A stretch of DNA of 64,000 nt from CAYUIV01 sp964444925 (GTDB lineage Bacteria; Pseudomonadota; Gammaproteobacteria; Diplorickettsiales; Diplorickettsiaceae). This document shows, one piece after another, positions 8,404 through 17,472 of the stretch. The stretch's first letter is position 1. Each line of letters begins with the position of its first letter. The notes beneath the pieces were generated by a model. The model was not told the DNA's origin and searched no databases. It worked only from the letters and a program-made list of their open reading frames with translations. Where the stretch lies: contig CAYUIV010000001.1 of the NCBI GenBank assembly GCA_964444925.1, positions 62,001 to 126,000 on the forward strand, in the 5' to 3' direction. Made by a program: the position numbers and the translations under genes.

Positions 8404-9513
8404 ATGGACATGAAAATTATAAGCATACTCAATAAATTAAAGGATCCAAATTTCTTTTCTCAAGCATATCATTCGTCTATGTTTTTAAATCAAGAAAAGT
8501 GGATTGAGTTTTTTGCTTTGGAAATATTTATTTTACTTAAAAGAAAAGTACAGCTCACAGTAACGCTAAAAAATTTTAATTTTGAACAAAACATAAACTT
8601 TGCATCTTTTGATGAGAAGAATAGGGCACAATTTACTAAAAAATATTTAGATGACTATCTTCATAGCATTGATGCTTGTATCGAAAAAAAATTATCCTGG
8701 TATTGGCAAGAGCAAAAGAAACAAAACTCTTTAACTCAAGATAATTTTAGTCATTTTTTCTCAATAGTTAATAATGTAGTAAGAGTAGATGACTTTGATA
8801 ATTCTTTTTATCACAGTAAAGATGATCGACAGCAAGGCAAAATTAAGTCTATTTTAGAAGAATTTAAAGCAACGTTTAATATAAGCAAAACAAGACATCC
8901 TTTAACTGATCTAACTAATGTAATAAGAACTCTTTCTTCTGAAAAAAAGTTAGCTGACTCAAAACTATTAGACTTATATATAAATTTTTTAAAGAATAGT
9001 TTTCCAAACTACAATGTATTACACCTTTGTAGTTATCAGTATAATCATAAAATTAACAAAATACTCGATCAAAAAGAAAAAAGGATTAATGAATTACAAC
9101 AGGAAATAGATAGATTAGATAGATATAGTCTGTGTCAAGATAATTTGATTCGTGAATACATAATAAAATGTATAAAAGAATTGAATACAATTGAAAAACA
9201 ATTAATCCCTATCGTTGAACAATTAACTTTACACTTTTTCTACGATGTTGTGTTACTTAATTTCATGCATCTCAATCTCTTGAAACAAATAACACAACTT
9301 TCAGAGTTTTTTAATCGTTTTTTCGATTTCAAAAAACAGATGATTTCTCGTCAATCTACTGTTACTCATTCTATAAATGATTTGAATACACATTCTATCA
9401 CTTCTTTTAATTTTCATACCACGACAGCCAGTAAAATGACGACAACAGACTCTTGTGAATTGAGTGGTATGACATCATTTCCTTTATTATCAAAAAGACG
9501 TGCCAGTTTTTAA
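8404..9513 (+). CDS. Unrecognised coiled-coil protein, possible effector
   Basis: A 369-residue Lys/Asn/Phe-rich protein that I do not recognise. No signal peptide or membrane span is evident. A heptad-like charged stretch at about residues 218-245 (KILDQKEKRINELQQEID) predicts a coiled coil, followed by helices with many Leu and Ile. The last 50 residues are rich in Ser and Thr (STVTHSINDLNTHSIT, TTTASKMTTTDS) and look disordered. It stands alone, has very AT-rich upstream DNA, no Shine-Dalgarno site, and a perfect terminator hairpin after it. Such a layout fits a lineage-specific secreted protein, but nothing proves it. Confidence 0.65.
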   Translation: MDMKIISILNKLKDPNFFSQAYHSSMFLNQEKWIEFFALEIFILLKRKVQLTVTLKNFNFEQNINFASFDEKNRAQFTKKYLDDYLHSIDACIEKKLSWYWQEQKKQNSLTQDNFSHFFSIVNNVVRVDDFDNSFYHSKDDRQQGKIKSILEEFKATFNISKTRHPLTDLTNVIRTLSSEKKLADSKLLDLYINFLKNSFPNYNVLHLCSYQYNHKINKILDQKEKRINELQQEIDRLDRYSLCQDNLIREYIIKCIKELNTIEKQLIPIVEQLTLHFFYDVVLLNFMHLNLLKQITQLSEFFNRFFDFKKQMISRQSTVTHSINDLNTHSITSFNFHTTTASKMTTTDSCELSGMTSFPLLSKRRASF

Positions 9514-9539
9514 AGTTTTGAACCACATTTCATTGTGAA

Positions 9540-9569
9540 AAAGCGTGATAGTAAACACTATCACGCTTT
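9540..9569. terminator. Perfect 13-bp hairpin, bidirectional terminator
   Basis: A 13-bp perfect inverted repeat (AAAGCGTGATAGT and its complement) with a four-base loop AAAC. It sits between two convergent genes, the coiled-coil gene and rsfS. Runs of A and T at the stem base suit termination from both sides, though no long U tract follows. Confidence 0.8.
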
Positions 9570-9587
9570 GTATTCACTACCAACTCT

Positions 9588-9905
9588 TCAATTTATTACC
9601 GGATACGACCATAACTTCTCAAGTTGATATAAGTGACGTTGATCATGTTGCATGATATGCACAATGATTGATCCTAAATCGACGAGGATCCACTCTCCTA
9701 GTGATAATCCCTCTACACTATAGAAATAATTGTCTTTCTTTGCGGATTTAATTACTTCTGCTGCGATGCTTTTAGCATGCCTACCTGACGTTGCTGTACA
9801 AATGATGAGGTTATCCATAAAAGGGGTTAGTTTTTCAACAGAAAGAATTTGCGTATCTTGTGCTTTATAACTTTCAAGAATATCGGTAACAATGGTAATT
9901 AACAT
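9588..9905 (-). CDS. rsfS: Ribosomal silencing factor RsfS
   Basis: A 105-residue member of the RsfS/YbeB/Iojap family, which binds ribosomal protein L14 and blocks subunit joining when nutrients fall. Family signatures are VEKLTPFMDNLIICTATSGRH and the conserved EGLSLGEWILVDLGSIIVHI (canonical EG...WvllD.gdvvvHvf). Length is standard. The usual neighbour nadD is not present here. Confidence 0.93.
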   Translation of the reverse strand: MLITIVTDILESYKAQDTQILSVEKLTPFMDNLIICTATSGRHAKSIAAEVIKSAKKDNYFYSVEGLSLGEWILVDLGSIIVHIMQHDQRHLYQLEKLWSYPVIN

Positions 9906-10064
9906 AAAGTAAAAATTTTGTTATACAATTGTAAATTAATCATCTTGCTCATTTAGAATACATGCCGTCGTTAAAAAGTGATAGACAAAAGTAGCAAGAT
10001 ACTTTGATTCTAAAGTATTGCTTAGTTGGTGTGCTGTGCTAACAATATTTTATAATATGCACAG

Positions 10065-11339
10065 TTATTTGACGGAAAACATGGTACGAATTTGCTTTTT
10101 GTCTTCTTCAGTGTCATAGCTGTAAACTAAACTAAGTATATTATGACATGCGGTCCTGCCCATGTCATCAGTAGCATTTACATCAACGCCTTTTTGTACC
10201 AGTAATTTGACAATTTTTTTACTATCCTGCCGTGCTTGAGAATCGTAGGGATAAAGATAGCTTTCAGCGAGATGAAGCAGTGTTCGTCTATGCTGGTCTC
10301 TTATATTAACATCAGCACCTTTTTCAATATATGCTTGAATAATTTTAAAAGGAAACTTGTGAATGATTAACCAAGAAAGTACCGTGCGGCCACCTTGGTT
10401 TATGCTTGTGAGACTACTTTCATGTATGTTTATATCCATCGTTTGCTCTCTTTGTAAAAATAGTTCGACAGTTTTGATATAATTTTCTCTATTCATACAA
10501 GCACGGTAGTTAGTAAGTATATTGAATACTAGTTTATTTCCTTGTTTATCTTTCGTGTCCGCTACTTTTTCAAGACAAGTTTGAATAATTTTAAAATCAA
10601 ACTCGTGCTTTATCATCCGATAAAGTAATGTTTGGCCATCTTCACCAACCGTATTTAGCTCAATCTTCTCCCCTGTTTGTAAAAATAGCTCCATAATTTC
10701 TTGTTTTTTCTTTTGGTCAGTCTTGTAGTGGAACAGACTCAATATTAAAGGATTACCTCGATCATCTTTCGCATTAATATTAGCATTTTTCTCAATTAAA
10801 GTTTGAATATGAGAAAAGTTTAAATTGCGCTTTAATGCATAACCAAGCAATGTATTTCCTTCTATATCTCGATAATAGACGGGTCCAGTACGTTGCCCAA
10901 TTACATCAGGCGCATTAATGTTGATAGCATGTTGTAGAAGCAATGCGATGATGCAATCACTGTTTTCTTTTTCTTCATCCGTATCATAAGCAAGATGTTG
11001 AAACGCGATATGCAATGCTGTTCTTCTACTATTATTTCGCGCTTCAATATTGATACCACTCTCAATCAATACACGCACTATGTTAGGATTAGGATTTTGT
11101 GGACATTGCAGTATCCAATGAAGTGCTGTATCACCATTTTCATCTTTGCTGTTGATTATTGCTTTATTTTCTTGTATCCATGCAATAATTGGTACAGGAG
11201 CAGATAGCATGCTTTGCTCATTGAGCAAATGTTTTAATTCAAAGAAAAATTTTTTCTGTTTTTCTTCATTACCATCATCAGAGTGTTTTGTAGAGCGATT
11301 AGAAATTTTATCTAAGAGACGATGATATAATTTATCCAT
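10065..11339 (-). CDS. Ankyrin-repeat protein, 424 residues
   Basis: A soluble protein made almost entirely of ankyrin repeats. Canonical units include DENGDTALHWILQCPQNPNP, NNSRRTALHIAFQHLA, DRGNPLILSLFHYK, QGGRTVLSWLIIHKF, QHRRTLLHLAESYL and DDMGRTACHNILSL, spaced wider than 33 residues because loops of 10-25 residues with charged runs are inserted. No signal peptide or membrane span is seen, and no F-box-like tail. It is monocistronic. Ankyrin arrays mediate protein binding; a host target is plausible but not shown. Confidence 0.85.
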   Translation of the reverse strand: MDKLYHRLLDKISNRSTKHSDDGNEEKQKKFFFELKHLLNEQSMLSAPVPIIAWIQENKAIINSKDENGDTALHWILQCPQNPNPNIVRVLIESGINIEARNNSRRTALHIAFQHLAYDTDEEKENSDCIIALLLQHAININAPDVIGQRTGPVYYRDIEGNTLLGYALKRNLNFSHIQTLIEKNANINAKDDRGNPLILSLFHYKTDQKKKQEIMELFLQTGEKIELNTVGEDGQTLLYRMIKHEFDFKIIQTCLEKVADTKDKQGNKLVFNILTNYRACMNRENYIKTVELFLQREQTMDINIHESSLTSINQGGRTVLSWLIIHKFPFKIIQAYIEKGADVNIRDQHRRTLLHLAESYLYPYDSQARQDSKKIVKLLVQKGVDVNATDDMGRTACHNILSLVYSYDTEEDKKQIRTMFSVK

Positions 11340-11498
11340 TTCCTTATGTGTTATTATAATAGACTAATGAAAGTGTAAATGCGGTATGTAAAAATTATCC
11401 ACATCATTACAAATTATATTAAATTCTTTTAAGAATGCAATAGGATTCAATTAAGCATCAAGCATAGGATAGATAATATTCATTCTATCTTGTACTAT

Positions 11499-12413
11499 TT
11501 AATCCCCGATTTTTTTGTGTTGATAAAGCGCTAGTAGCATGTTTGTCCATAATACACCCAAAGAAAAGACGATTAAACTGTTTTTTATCATGACATAATC
11601 ACTATTTTGATTTAATTCAATGTGCTGTGTTGATAGATGAAACATAGATTGTAAAATAGCTTGATAATGTTTTAAGGCAATACTATTTATGACGGTTGAG
11701 CCACTGAAATACAATAAACTTTTCAATAGTATTGATGTGTTTTTTAAGTATTTATTCAGAAAACATAAATGTAATGTGAAAAATATAACACTGAGTAGTA
11801 TTAAACCGATATCTGTATAAAATTGGAGGGTTTGGTACCAATGATACCGATCATAAATTACTTTGAAATCTTGTTCATTGAAACCTAAATATACGATATC
11901 TGGTAAAGCATTTAAATTTTTTACTAAAATTTTCAAATTTTTCCATTTTAAATCAGTAAACAATGGTGTTATCTCAATGATAGGAAACAACTCTTTTTCG
12001 AGATAAGACCAATCAGTTTTTTCCGTAATCTTGATAACATGTTGAATGTTTAATACATTCAAAAATTGTTTGATCCCTTCACTTTTTGTAATGTAATAAA
12101 TCTTTTTAACTTCTTTCATTTCATCTAATTTTTCTTGTAGTGCTTGAATTTTTTGTTCACTCAATGCAGGATTTAGAAAAAGAGTAATCTTATTTTTTTC
12201 TATAGTATTGAGGTTCCAAGGCAGTACTTGCGATAATGTCACAGTATATATAAACGAAGTAACTATTAAAAAACTAGCCAGATGAAAAAGTCGTATGAAA
12301 AAAGTAAGAGAAATAGATAAAATAATTGAAATACACCGACGGTAAAAGGTTGGTGGCTTAAAAATTTTTTTATCTGTACGCCATGTGGGATAAAAGGGAG
12401 ACTGATTCTTCAC
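11499..12413 (-). CDS. ftsX: FtsX-like cell-division ABC permease
   Basis: A 304-residue protein with the FtsX layout: one membrane span near residues 35-60, a periplasmic domain (about 65-195), then three more spans to the end (YTDIGLILLSVIFFTLHLCF, a middle hydrophobic stretch, and LIVFSLGVLWTNMLLALYQ). The periplasmic part has the FtsX pattern of a short strand, the ALSEQKIQALQEKLDEM helix and a VKKIYYITKSEGIKQF segment. FtsX pairs with the ATPase FtsE to activate septal amidases. Sequence is divergent, and ftsE and ftsY are not adjacent as they usually are. The start is GTG. Confidence 0.75.
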   Translation of the reverse strand: MKNQSPFYPTWRTDKKIFKPPTFYRRCISIILSISLTFFIRLFHLASFLIVTSFIYTVTLSQVLPWNLNTIEKNKITLFLNPALSEQKIQALQEKLDEMKEVKKIYYITKSEGIKQFLNVLNIQHVIKITEKTDWSYLEKELFPIIEITPLFTDLKWKNLKILVKNLNALPDIVYLGFNEQDFKVIYDRYHWYQTLQFYTDIGLILLSVIFFTLHLCFLNKYLKNTSILLKSLLYFSGSTVINSIALKHYQAILQSMFHLSTQHIELNQNSDYVMIKNSLIVFSLGVLWTNMLLALYQHKKIGD

Positions 12414-12431
12414 AAATGCAATAAAGATAAA

Positions 12432-13037
12432 TTAGTCGAGCATCTCATTACGAGCAGAAAGTGCATGCATCAAAGTGTTTGAATCGATATAGTCTAATCC
12501 ATTTCCTAAAGGGATACCGTAGGCTAAACGCGTTATCTTTAAAGATTTTGTTTGAGTAAAAAGCTGACTTAAATAGTAGGCTGTTGTTTGCCCTTCGACT
12601 GTAGAGTCGGTCGCTAGTATAATTTCTTTTGGATGGTAAATATCGATATAAGAAAAGAGCTTATCAGGAATACCGAGATCTTCAGGTCCTTTCCCACGTA
12701 AAGGAGAAATTTGTCCATTGAGAACAAAATAGTACCCTCGATAAACATGCGTTTCTTCAATTGCACTAATATCCATGGGCGCTTGCACAACGCATAGCAA
12801 TGTGTCATCTCGGGTAGTATCTGTACAAAGGTTGCAAACTTCAAGTTCTGTCAGTGTATGACAACGGGTACAATGATGTACGTTTTCCATTGTTTCTTTT
12901 AAGCTTTCTGCCAGTGATACACCTGAAGGCCTTGCATTTTCTAAAAGATGTAATGCCATACGTTGTGCTGATTTTGGACCGACGCCTGGCAAAACACACA
13001 ACTGATGAATAAGTTTTTGGATTAAAGGACTAAACAC
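12432..13037 (-). CDS. recR: Recombination mediator RecR
   Basis: A 201-residue RecR of normal length. It shows the helix-hairpin-helix LPGVGPKSAQRMALHLL, the zinc site CTRCHTLTELEVCNLC (four cysteines) and the Toprim domain with EIILATDSTVEGQTTAYYL. RecR acts with RecO and RecF to load RecA on gapped DNA. It follows ybaB and dnaX in the standard order, 19 bases after ybaB. The start is GTG. Confidence 0.96.
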   Translation of the reverse strand: MFSPLIQKLIHQLCVLPGVGPKSAQRMALHLLENARPSGVSLAESLKETMENVHHCTRCHTLTELEVCNLCTDTTRDDTLLCVVQAPMDISAIEETHVYRGYYFVLNGQISPLRGKGPEDLGIPDKLFSYIDIYHPKEIILATDSTVEGQTTAYYLSQLFTQTKSLKITRLAYGIPLGNGLDYIDSNTLMHALSARNEMLD

Positions 13038-13056
13038 GAGAAATGCATGGTTTTAT

Positions 13057-13449
13057 TTATCCTATATTACCTTGATCCGAAGGATTTGAAGACTGGAAAT
13101 CTGCTGTTAATTTTGCCATTTTTTGCGCAGAAGCATGATTACTTTTATCAATTGTTTTATTAATCAGCATGATGATCATTTGACTAAACGTTTTTCCTAC
13201 TACCTCTAATTTTTCCAAATTTTCATCATTAATTTCATCAATACCATATGATTTGAGAAAATCTAAGAGTAAGTCTAAAAAGAATTTAGGGGCAATAGTT
13301 AAATCCTGTAGTTTATGTCGACCATCAATTGTTGCAGATAAATCATCCCCTAACTGCTCTGTCACTTTTGTATCACCGACAATTTGAACAGCTTGCATAA
13401 GCGCATCTATTTTTTCTTTTGTTGGATTGGATGCAGGTAAATCGTTCAT
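13057..13449 (-). CDS. ybaB: Divergent YbaB/EbfC nucleoid-associated protein
   Basis: A 130-residue protein assigned mainly by position between dnaX and recR. The centre reads GDDLSATIDGRHKLQDLTIAP, which matches the YbaB core strand pattern (vtv.inG...v..v.idp), followed by amphipathic helices. It is longer than the usual 105-110 residues and lacks the Met/Gln-rich start and the Pro-Gly-Phe tail (PPGF) of classical YbaB, ending in SSNPSDQGNIG. YbaB dimers bind DNA without strong sequence specificity. Its ATG overlaps the dnaX stop by four bases. Confidence 0.72.
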   Translation of the reverse strand: MNDLPASNPTKEKIDALMQAVQIVGDTKVTEQLGDDLSATIDGRHKLQDLTIAPKFFLDLLLDFLKSYGIDEINDENLEKLEVVGKTFSQMIIMLINKTIDKSNHASAQKMAKLTADFQSSNPSDQGNIG

Positions 13450-15029
13450 GGTTTCTCTCCTAATTTTAAATCAATTGGATTAATTTTAGCATCAAATTGT
13501 TCAATCAATTCTTTTATATATACATTGTTTTTGATTTGCTCTTCTTTTTTACTTTTTAAGTGTACTCGTGCTTTTTCTTCTGAAATAGCTGGCGTGAGTT
13601 GCCCCACTTCCCCAATTTCAATGAAAACAGTTATTGCCCGATTAAAGTGTTGACTGAGTAATTGCTGCAATATATTTTTTCTTTCTTCACTGTACAAAAC
13701 TTCTTGAATTGGATCAAGAATCAGATAAATGGCTTCTTTTGTAAAAATTTTTATCCTACAATGCATTGCGAGCGATTTAATGAAACCTGTTAACGATAAT
13801 GCTGTAATCAAATGTGTCCACTCCTCCAATGTGTTTACTGGCGTTGATGAATGATTACTTTCGTTATTAGAAAAAGAAGTGTCTTGTGGTACCTGCTGAA
13901 AGTTATTATTTATCTTTTCGTTTTGAAACGTTGGAACAGTTGTATGGATGACATTGGGTTGAAAAGCAAGCATACGTAGTAATATCATTTCTAGCCCAAG
14001 ACGCTTATTCGGTGCACTCGCTAAATTTTTTCTTCCATCCAATGCAAATTGGTAGTAAAGCTGTAATTGTTCTGAATCTATTTTTTTTGCCAGTGTTTCT
14101 AAAGACTGTGAAAAATTATTTTTTATTTTGGGAAGAAATTGCAAAAGTGCTATTTGATGCAAGCAATGAATCAAACTGACAAGCATTTGTTCAAAGTCAA
14201 CACAGTTTTTGGAGAGATTTTCCATGAAAGTTGTTAACTTATGGGTATCACGTGCATCAATTGCTTCAATTAAAGTGATGAGACCTTTTTCATCTATCAA
14301 GCCTAATATATGGTTTACATCGACTACTGTCACTTCACGTGCTTCGCTATACAAAATAATTTTTTCTAATAAACTAAGAGCATCACGTACACTGCCTTCA
14401 GAAGCGTCTGCAATTTTTTGAAGTGCTAATTTTTCATAAGCAATATTTTCTAATGTTAAAATTTGCATCATTTTATCTTTAATTTGGTCAGCAGCAAGAT
14501 TATTTAGAGGAAAATGTAGGCAACGTGACACGATTGTATCTGGGATACGTTTCAAGTCAGTCGTAGCTAATATGAATAAAATATGCGGTGGTGGTTCTTC
14601 TAATGTTTTTAATAAAGCGTTGAAGCTATGTGTAGAAAGCATATGTATTTCATCAATCAGATAGACTTTGTATCGACCAATATTTGGCTTATACTGAACG
14701 TTGTCTAGTATCGGTTGTATGTCTTCAACACGTGTTCTTGAAGCAGCGTCAATTTCAATTAAGTCAATGAATTGGTTTTGGCGAATTGCAACGCAATTTG
14801 TACATCGATTACAAGGCTTTGTACTCATCGATTCAAGGCAATTAAGACATTTTGCAAATAACCGCGCCAATGATGTTTTTCCAATACCGCGTGATCCTGT
14901 CAAAAGATAAGCAGGATGTAAGCGGTGCTGCTCAATGGCGTTACTAAATGCACGTAATGTGATCTCTTGTCCTACAACTTCTTCAAAAGATTGTGGACGA
15001 TACTTACGTGCTAAGGGTTGATAAGTCAT
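13446..15029 (-). CDS. dnaX: DNA polymerase III subunit tau/gamma
   Basis: A 527-residue clamp-loader ATPase. Visible are Walker A (GSRGIGKTSLARLFAKCL), the zinc site (CLNC and CNRCTNC, about residues 63-82), Walker B (VYLIDEIHMLS), the sensor region LKTLEEPPPHILFILATTD and the SRC arginine finger (VSRCLHF). The C-terminal third (from about 370) is the tau-like part that contacts the polymerase; it ends in GEKP. No slippery site is seen in the middle of the gene, so a short gamma form by frameshifting is not supported. It heads dnaX-ybaB-recR. Confidence 0.96.
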   Translation of the reverse strand: MTYQPLARKYRPQSFEEVVGQEITLRAFSNAIEQHRLHPAYLLTGSRGIGKTSLARLFAKCLNCLESMSTKPCNRCTNCVAIRQNQFIDLIEIDAASRTRVEDIQPILDNVQYKPNIGRYKVYLIDEIHMLSTHSFNALLKTLEEPPPHILFILATTDLKRIPDTIVSRCLHFPLNNLAADQIKDKMMQILTLENIAYEKLALQKIADASEGSVRDALSLLEKIILYSEAREVTVVDVNHILGLIDEKGLITLIEAIDARDTHKLTTFMENLSKNCVDFEQMLVSLIHCLHQIALLQFLPKIKNNFSQSLETLAKKIDSEQLQLYYQFALDGRKNLASAPNKRLGLEMILLRMLAFQPNVIHTTVPTFQNEKINNNFQQVPQDTSFSNNESNHSSTPVNTLEEWTHLITALSLTGFIKSLAMHCRIKIFTKEAIYLILDPIQEVLYSEERKNILQQLLSQHFNRAITVFIEIGEVGQLTPAISEEKARVHLKSKKEEQIKNNVYIKELIEQFDAKINPIDLKLGEKP

Positions 15030-15077
15030 TGAGTACTTTCGAATGAATAAAAGTAATAAAGAATATACACCCTGTTT

Positions 15078-16133
15078 TTATTTTCCACTTTTTCCTTCTT
15101 GAACATTACTGGGTTCTTCAGAAATGGTCGCTGGTTTAAACAGTTGTTCTCTTAACTCTTTTTCCAATGACTGTGTCATTTCAGTATGCTCTTCGAGGAA
15201 TTGACAAGCGTTTTCAATCCCTTGACCAAGTCGCTGTTCTTTAGAGTAGAACCAGTTGCCGACCTGTCTTACTTTTTCACCATAAAGTATACCAAGCTTT
15301 ATTAGTTCTCTTTCTCGTGAGATACCTTTCCCAAAAATAATTTCAAAAATTGCTTCTTTAAAAGGAGGTGCCATTTTATTTTTCACCACTTTCACTCTTG
15401 TTTCCTTTCCTCTCTCAGTTGCACGTATACCACGAATATCTAATCTTTGAGAAGCATAAAATTTCAACGCATTACCGCCTGTTGTAGTTTCTGGATTACC
15501 AAACATCACACCAATTTTCATGCGAATTTGATTAATAAAAATTAATATTGTGTTGGATCGTTTAACGTTACCTGTTAGTTTTCGTAATGCTTGTGACATG
15601 AGACGCGCTTGAAGACCGACATGAGTATCACCCATATCGCCTTCAATTTCTGCCCGAGGGGTTAAAGCAGCGACTGAATCAACGACGATGACATCAACTG
15701 CTCCAGACCGTACCCAGGTATCTACAATTTCTAAAGCTTGTTCACCACTGTCGGGTTGTGATACAAGTAAGTCGTTTACTTTTACTCCTAGTTTTTCTGC
15801 ATAATCTAAATCTAATGCGTGTTCTGCATCAACAAATACGGCAGTACCTCCTGTTTTTTGACATTCTGCAATGATGTGGAGTGTTAAAGTGGTTTTGCCT
15901 GAAGATTCAGGGCCATAAATTTCTACAATACGTCCACGAGGTAAACCTCCAATGCCAAGTGCGATGTCAAGTGTTAGAGAGCCTGTTGGAATAACGGATA
16001 CTGCAACTCGCTGGTGGTCATCTCCTAAGCGCATTACAGCACCTTTTCCAAACTGTTTTTCAATTTGAGTTAATGCTACTTTAAGTGCTTGTTCTTTATC
16101 AGTTTGAGTATTTAATTTTTTTTCATTATTCAT
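15078..16133 (-). CDS. recA: Recombinase RecA
   Basis: A 351-residue RecA of standard length, with no intein. Walker A is GPESSGKTTLTLHII, Walker B is VDVIVVDSVAAL, loop L1 carries EGDMGDTHVGLQARLMSQALRK, and loop L2 contains MFGNPETTTGGNALKFYAS. The C-terminus is acidic and then Lys-rich, as usual. RecA drives strand exchange and SOS induction. Its start overlaps the 3' end of nuoF by eight bases. I do not see a clear LexA box upstream, since the upstream DNA is nuoF coding sequence; SOS control is therefore doubtful. Confidence 0.97.
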   Translation of the reverse strand: MNNEKKLNTQTDKEQALKVALTQIEKQFGKGAVMRLGDDHQRVAVSVIPTGSLTLDIALGIGGLPRGRIVEIYGPESSGKTTLTLHIIAECQKTGGTAVFVDAEHALDLDYAEKLGVKVNDLLVSQPDSGEQALEIVDTWVRSGAVDVIVVDSVAALTPRAEIEGDMGDTHVGLQARLMSQALRKLTGNVKRSNTILIFINQIRMKIGVMFGNPETTTGGNALKFYASQRLDIRGIRATERGKETRVKVVKNKMAPPFKEAIFEIIFGKGISRERELIKLGILYGEKVRQVGNWFYSKEQRLGQGIENACQFLEEHTEMTQSLEKELREQLFKPATISEEPSNVQEGKSGK

Positions 16134-17415
16134 GGGACGTCTCTAATTGACAGTGTTGATTTTTAATATGAAAAATAAATTCTTCCTTAAAGTGTTGAAT
16201 AAAACTTTTAATCGGTGTTGCAGCAGCATCTCCTAAGGCACAAATGGTATGTCCTGAAATATTACTGGCAATACGGTGTAGAAGTTCAATATCGCTATTG
16301 ACAGCATTTCCCTTCTCAATTCTTCTAACTAATCGCCACAGCCATCCTGTTCCTTCACGGCAGGGGGTGCATTTACCACATGATTCTTCTTTATAAAACT
16401 TTGAGATACGACTTAATATTTTTACCATACAAGTTGTTTCATCCATGACAATAACAGCGCCTGAACCGAGTAAAGATCCAGCATTCACCAAACTTTCATA
16501 ATCCATTTTTAAATTTGTTAATTGGGCTGCAGGCAATATTGGCACAGAAATACCACCTGGAATCACTGCTTTGAGTTGATGGCCTTCTCTTACCCCACCT
16601 GCTATCTTGAGTAGTGTTGCAAAAGGCGTACCCAGTGGCAATTCATAATTACCAGGTCGATTCACATGACCTGTTACACTAAATATTTTAGTACCACCAC
16701 TTTTTTCTGTACCTTTTGAAAGAAACCATTGACTTCCTTTTTCAAAAATTACCGGAATAGAAGCTAAGCTTTCAGTATTACTAATTGTTGTGGGACAGCC
16801 ATATAAACCAGCGCTTGCTGGAAAAGGCGGTTTTGCACGTGGCATCCCTTTTTTACCTTCTAACGATTCAATTAAAGCAGTTTCTTCACCACAAATATAA
16901 GCACCTGCACCAAGATGATTGTAAAGATTAAAGCTAAAACCTGTATTGAAAATATTTTCACCTAAAAACCCTGCATCATACGCTTCTTGTAGTGCTGCTT
17001 CACAACGCATAAAGGGCTCTTCGTATTCACCTCGAATATAGTTGTATCCAACAGTTGCCCCCATGGCATAGCCTGCAATTAACATTCCTTCAATCACTTG
17101 GTGTGGGTTGTAGCGTAAAATATCTCGGTCTTTGCATGTGCCCGGTTCCCCTTCATCTGAATTACAAAGAATGTATTTTTGTCCTATTACATCCCGTGGA
17201 ATAAAACTTAATTTTAAACCGGTAGAAAATCCAGCCCCCCCTCTTCCTCGCAAACTAGAATGTTTTAGATGATGAATAACTTCTTCTGGAGAAACTTGAT
17301 GATATAAAATATGTTTGATGGCTTGGTAGCCCCCCACTTTTTTATAACTTTGCAATGTCCATGGTTGGTCAACATGAAGCGTTCTAAAACAGACTTCATT
17401 TGTTGAAATAATCAT
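16126..17415 (-). CDS. nuoF: NADH-quinone oxidoreductase subunit F
   Basis: NuoF, the NADH- and FMN-binding subunit of complex I. The NADH site is GRGGAGFSTGLKLSFIP, the FMN site region reads YILCNSDEGEPGTCKDRD, the loop GAGAYICGEETALIESLEG follows, and the 4Fe-4S ligands are ESCGKCTPCREGTGWLWRL plus a distal Cys (HTICALGDAAA). I chose the ATG at 17413-17415, giving 429 residues and the usual N-terminal length; a GTG 57 bases upstream would add an atypical leader. No other nuo gene is in the window, although nuoF is normally inside a nuoA-N operon. Confidence 0.93.
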   Translation of the reverse strand: MIISTNEVCFRTLHVDQPWTLQSYKKVGGYQAIKHILYHQVSPEEVIHHLKHSSLRGRGGAGFSTGLKLSFIPRDVIGQKYILCNSDEGEPGTCKDRDILRYNPHQVIEGMLIAGYAMGATVGYNYIRGEYEEPFMRCEAALQEAYDAGFLGENIFNTGFSFNLYNHLGAGAYICGEETALIESLEGKKGMPRAKPPFPASAGLYGCPTTISNTESLASIPVIFEKGSQWFLSKGTEKSGGTKIFSVTGHVNRPGNYELPLGTPFATLLKIAGGVREGHQLKAVIPGGISVPILPAAQLTNLKMDYESLVNAGSLLGSGAVIVMDETTCMVKILSRISKFYKEESCGKCTPCREGTGWLWRLVRRIEKGNAVNSDIELLHRIASNISGHTICALGDAAATPIKSFIQHFKEEFIFHIKNQHCQLETSHE

Positions 17416-17472
17416 TTTTTGAATGTGGTAGATATTAAGCCAATCATTATAGTACAAATTCTTTAGAATCAC

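Noticed and set aside
14209..14910. Plus-strand frames over dnaX
   Set aside because: Fully inside dnaX, whose ATPase motifs are intact on the other strand.
13446..15029. Programmed frameshift in dnaX giving a gamma subunit
   Set aside because: No slippery heptamer with a following hairpin was seen in the middle of the gene; the A-rich run near the 3' end is too late.
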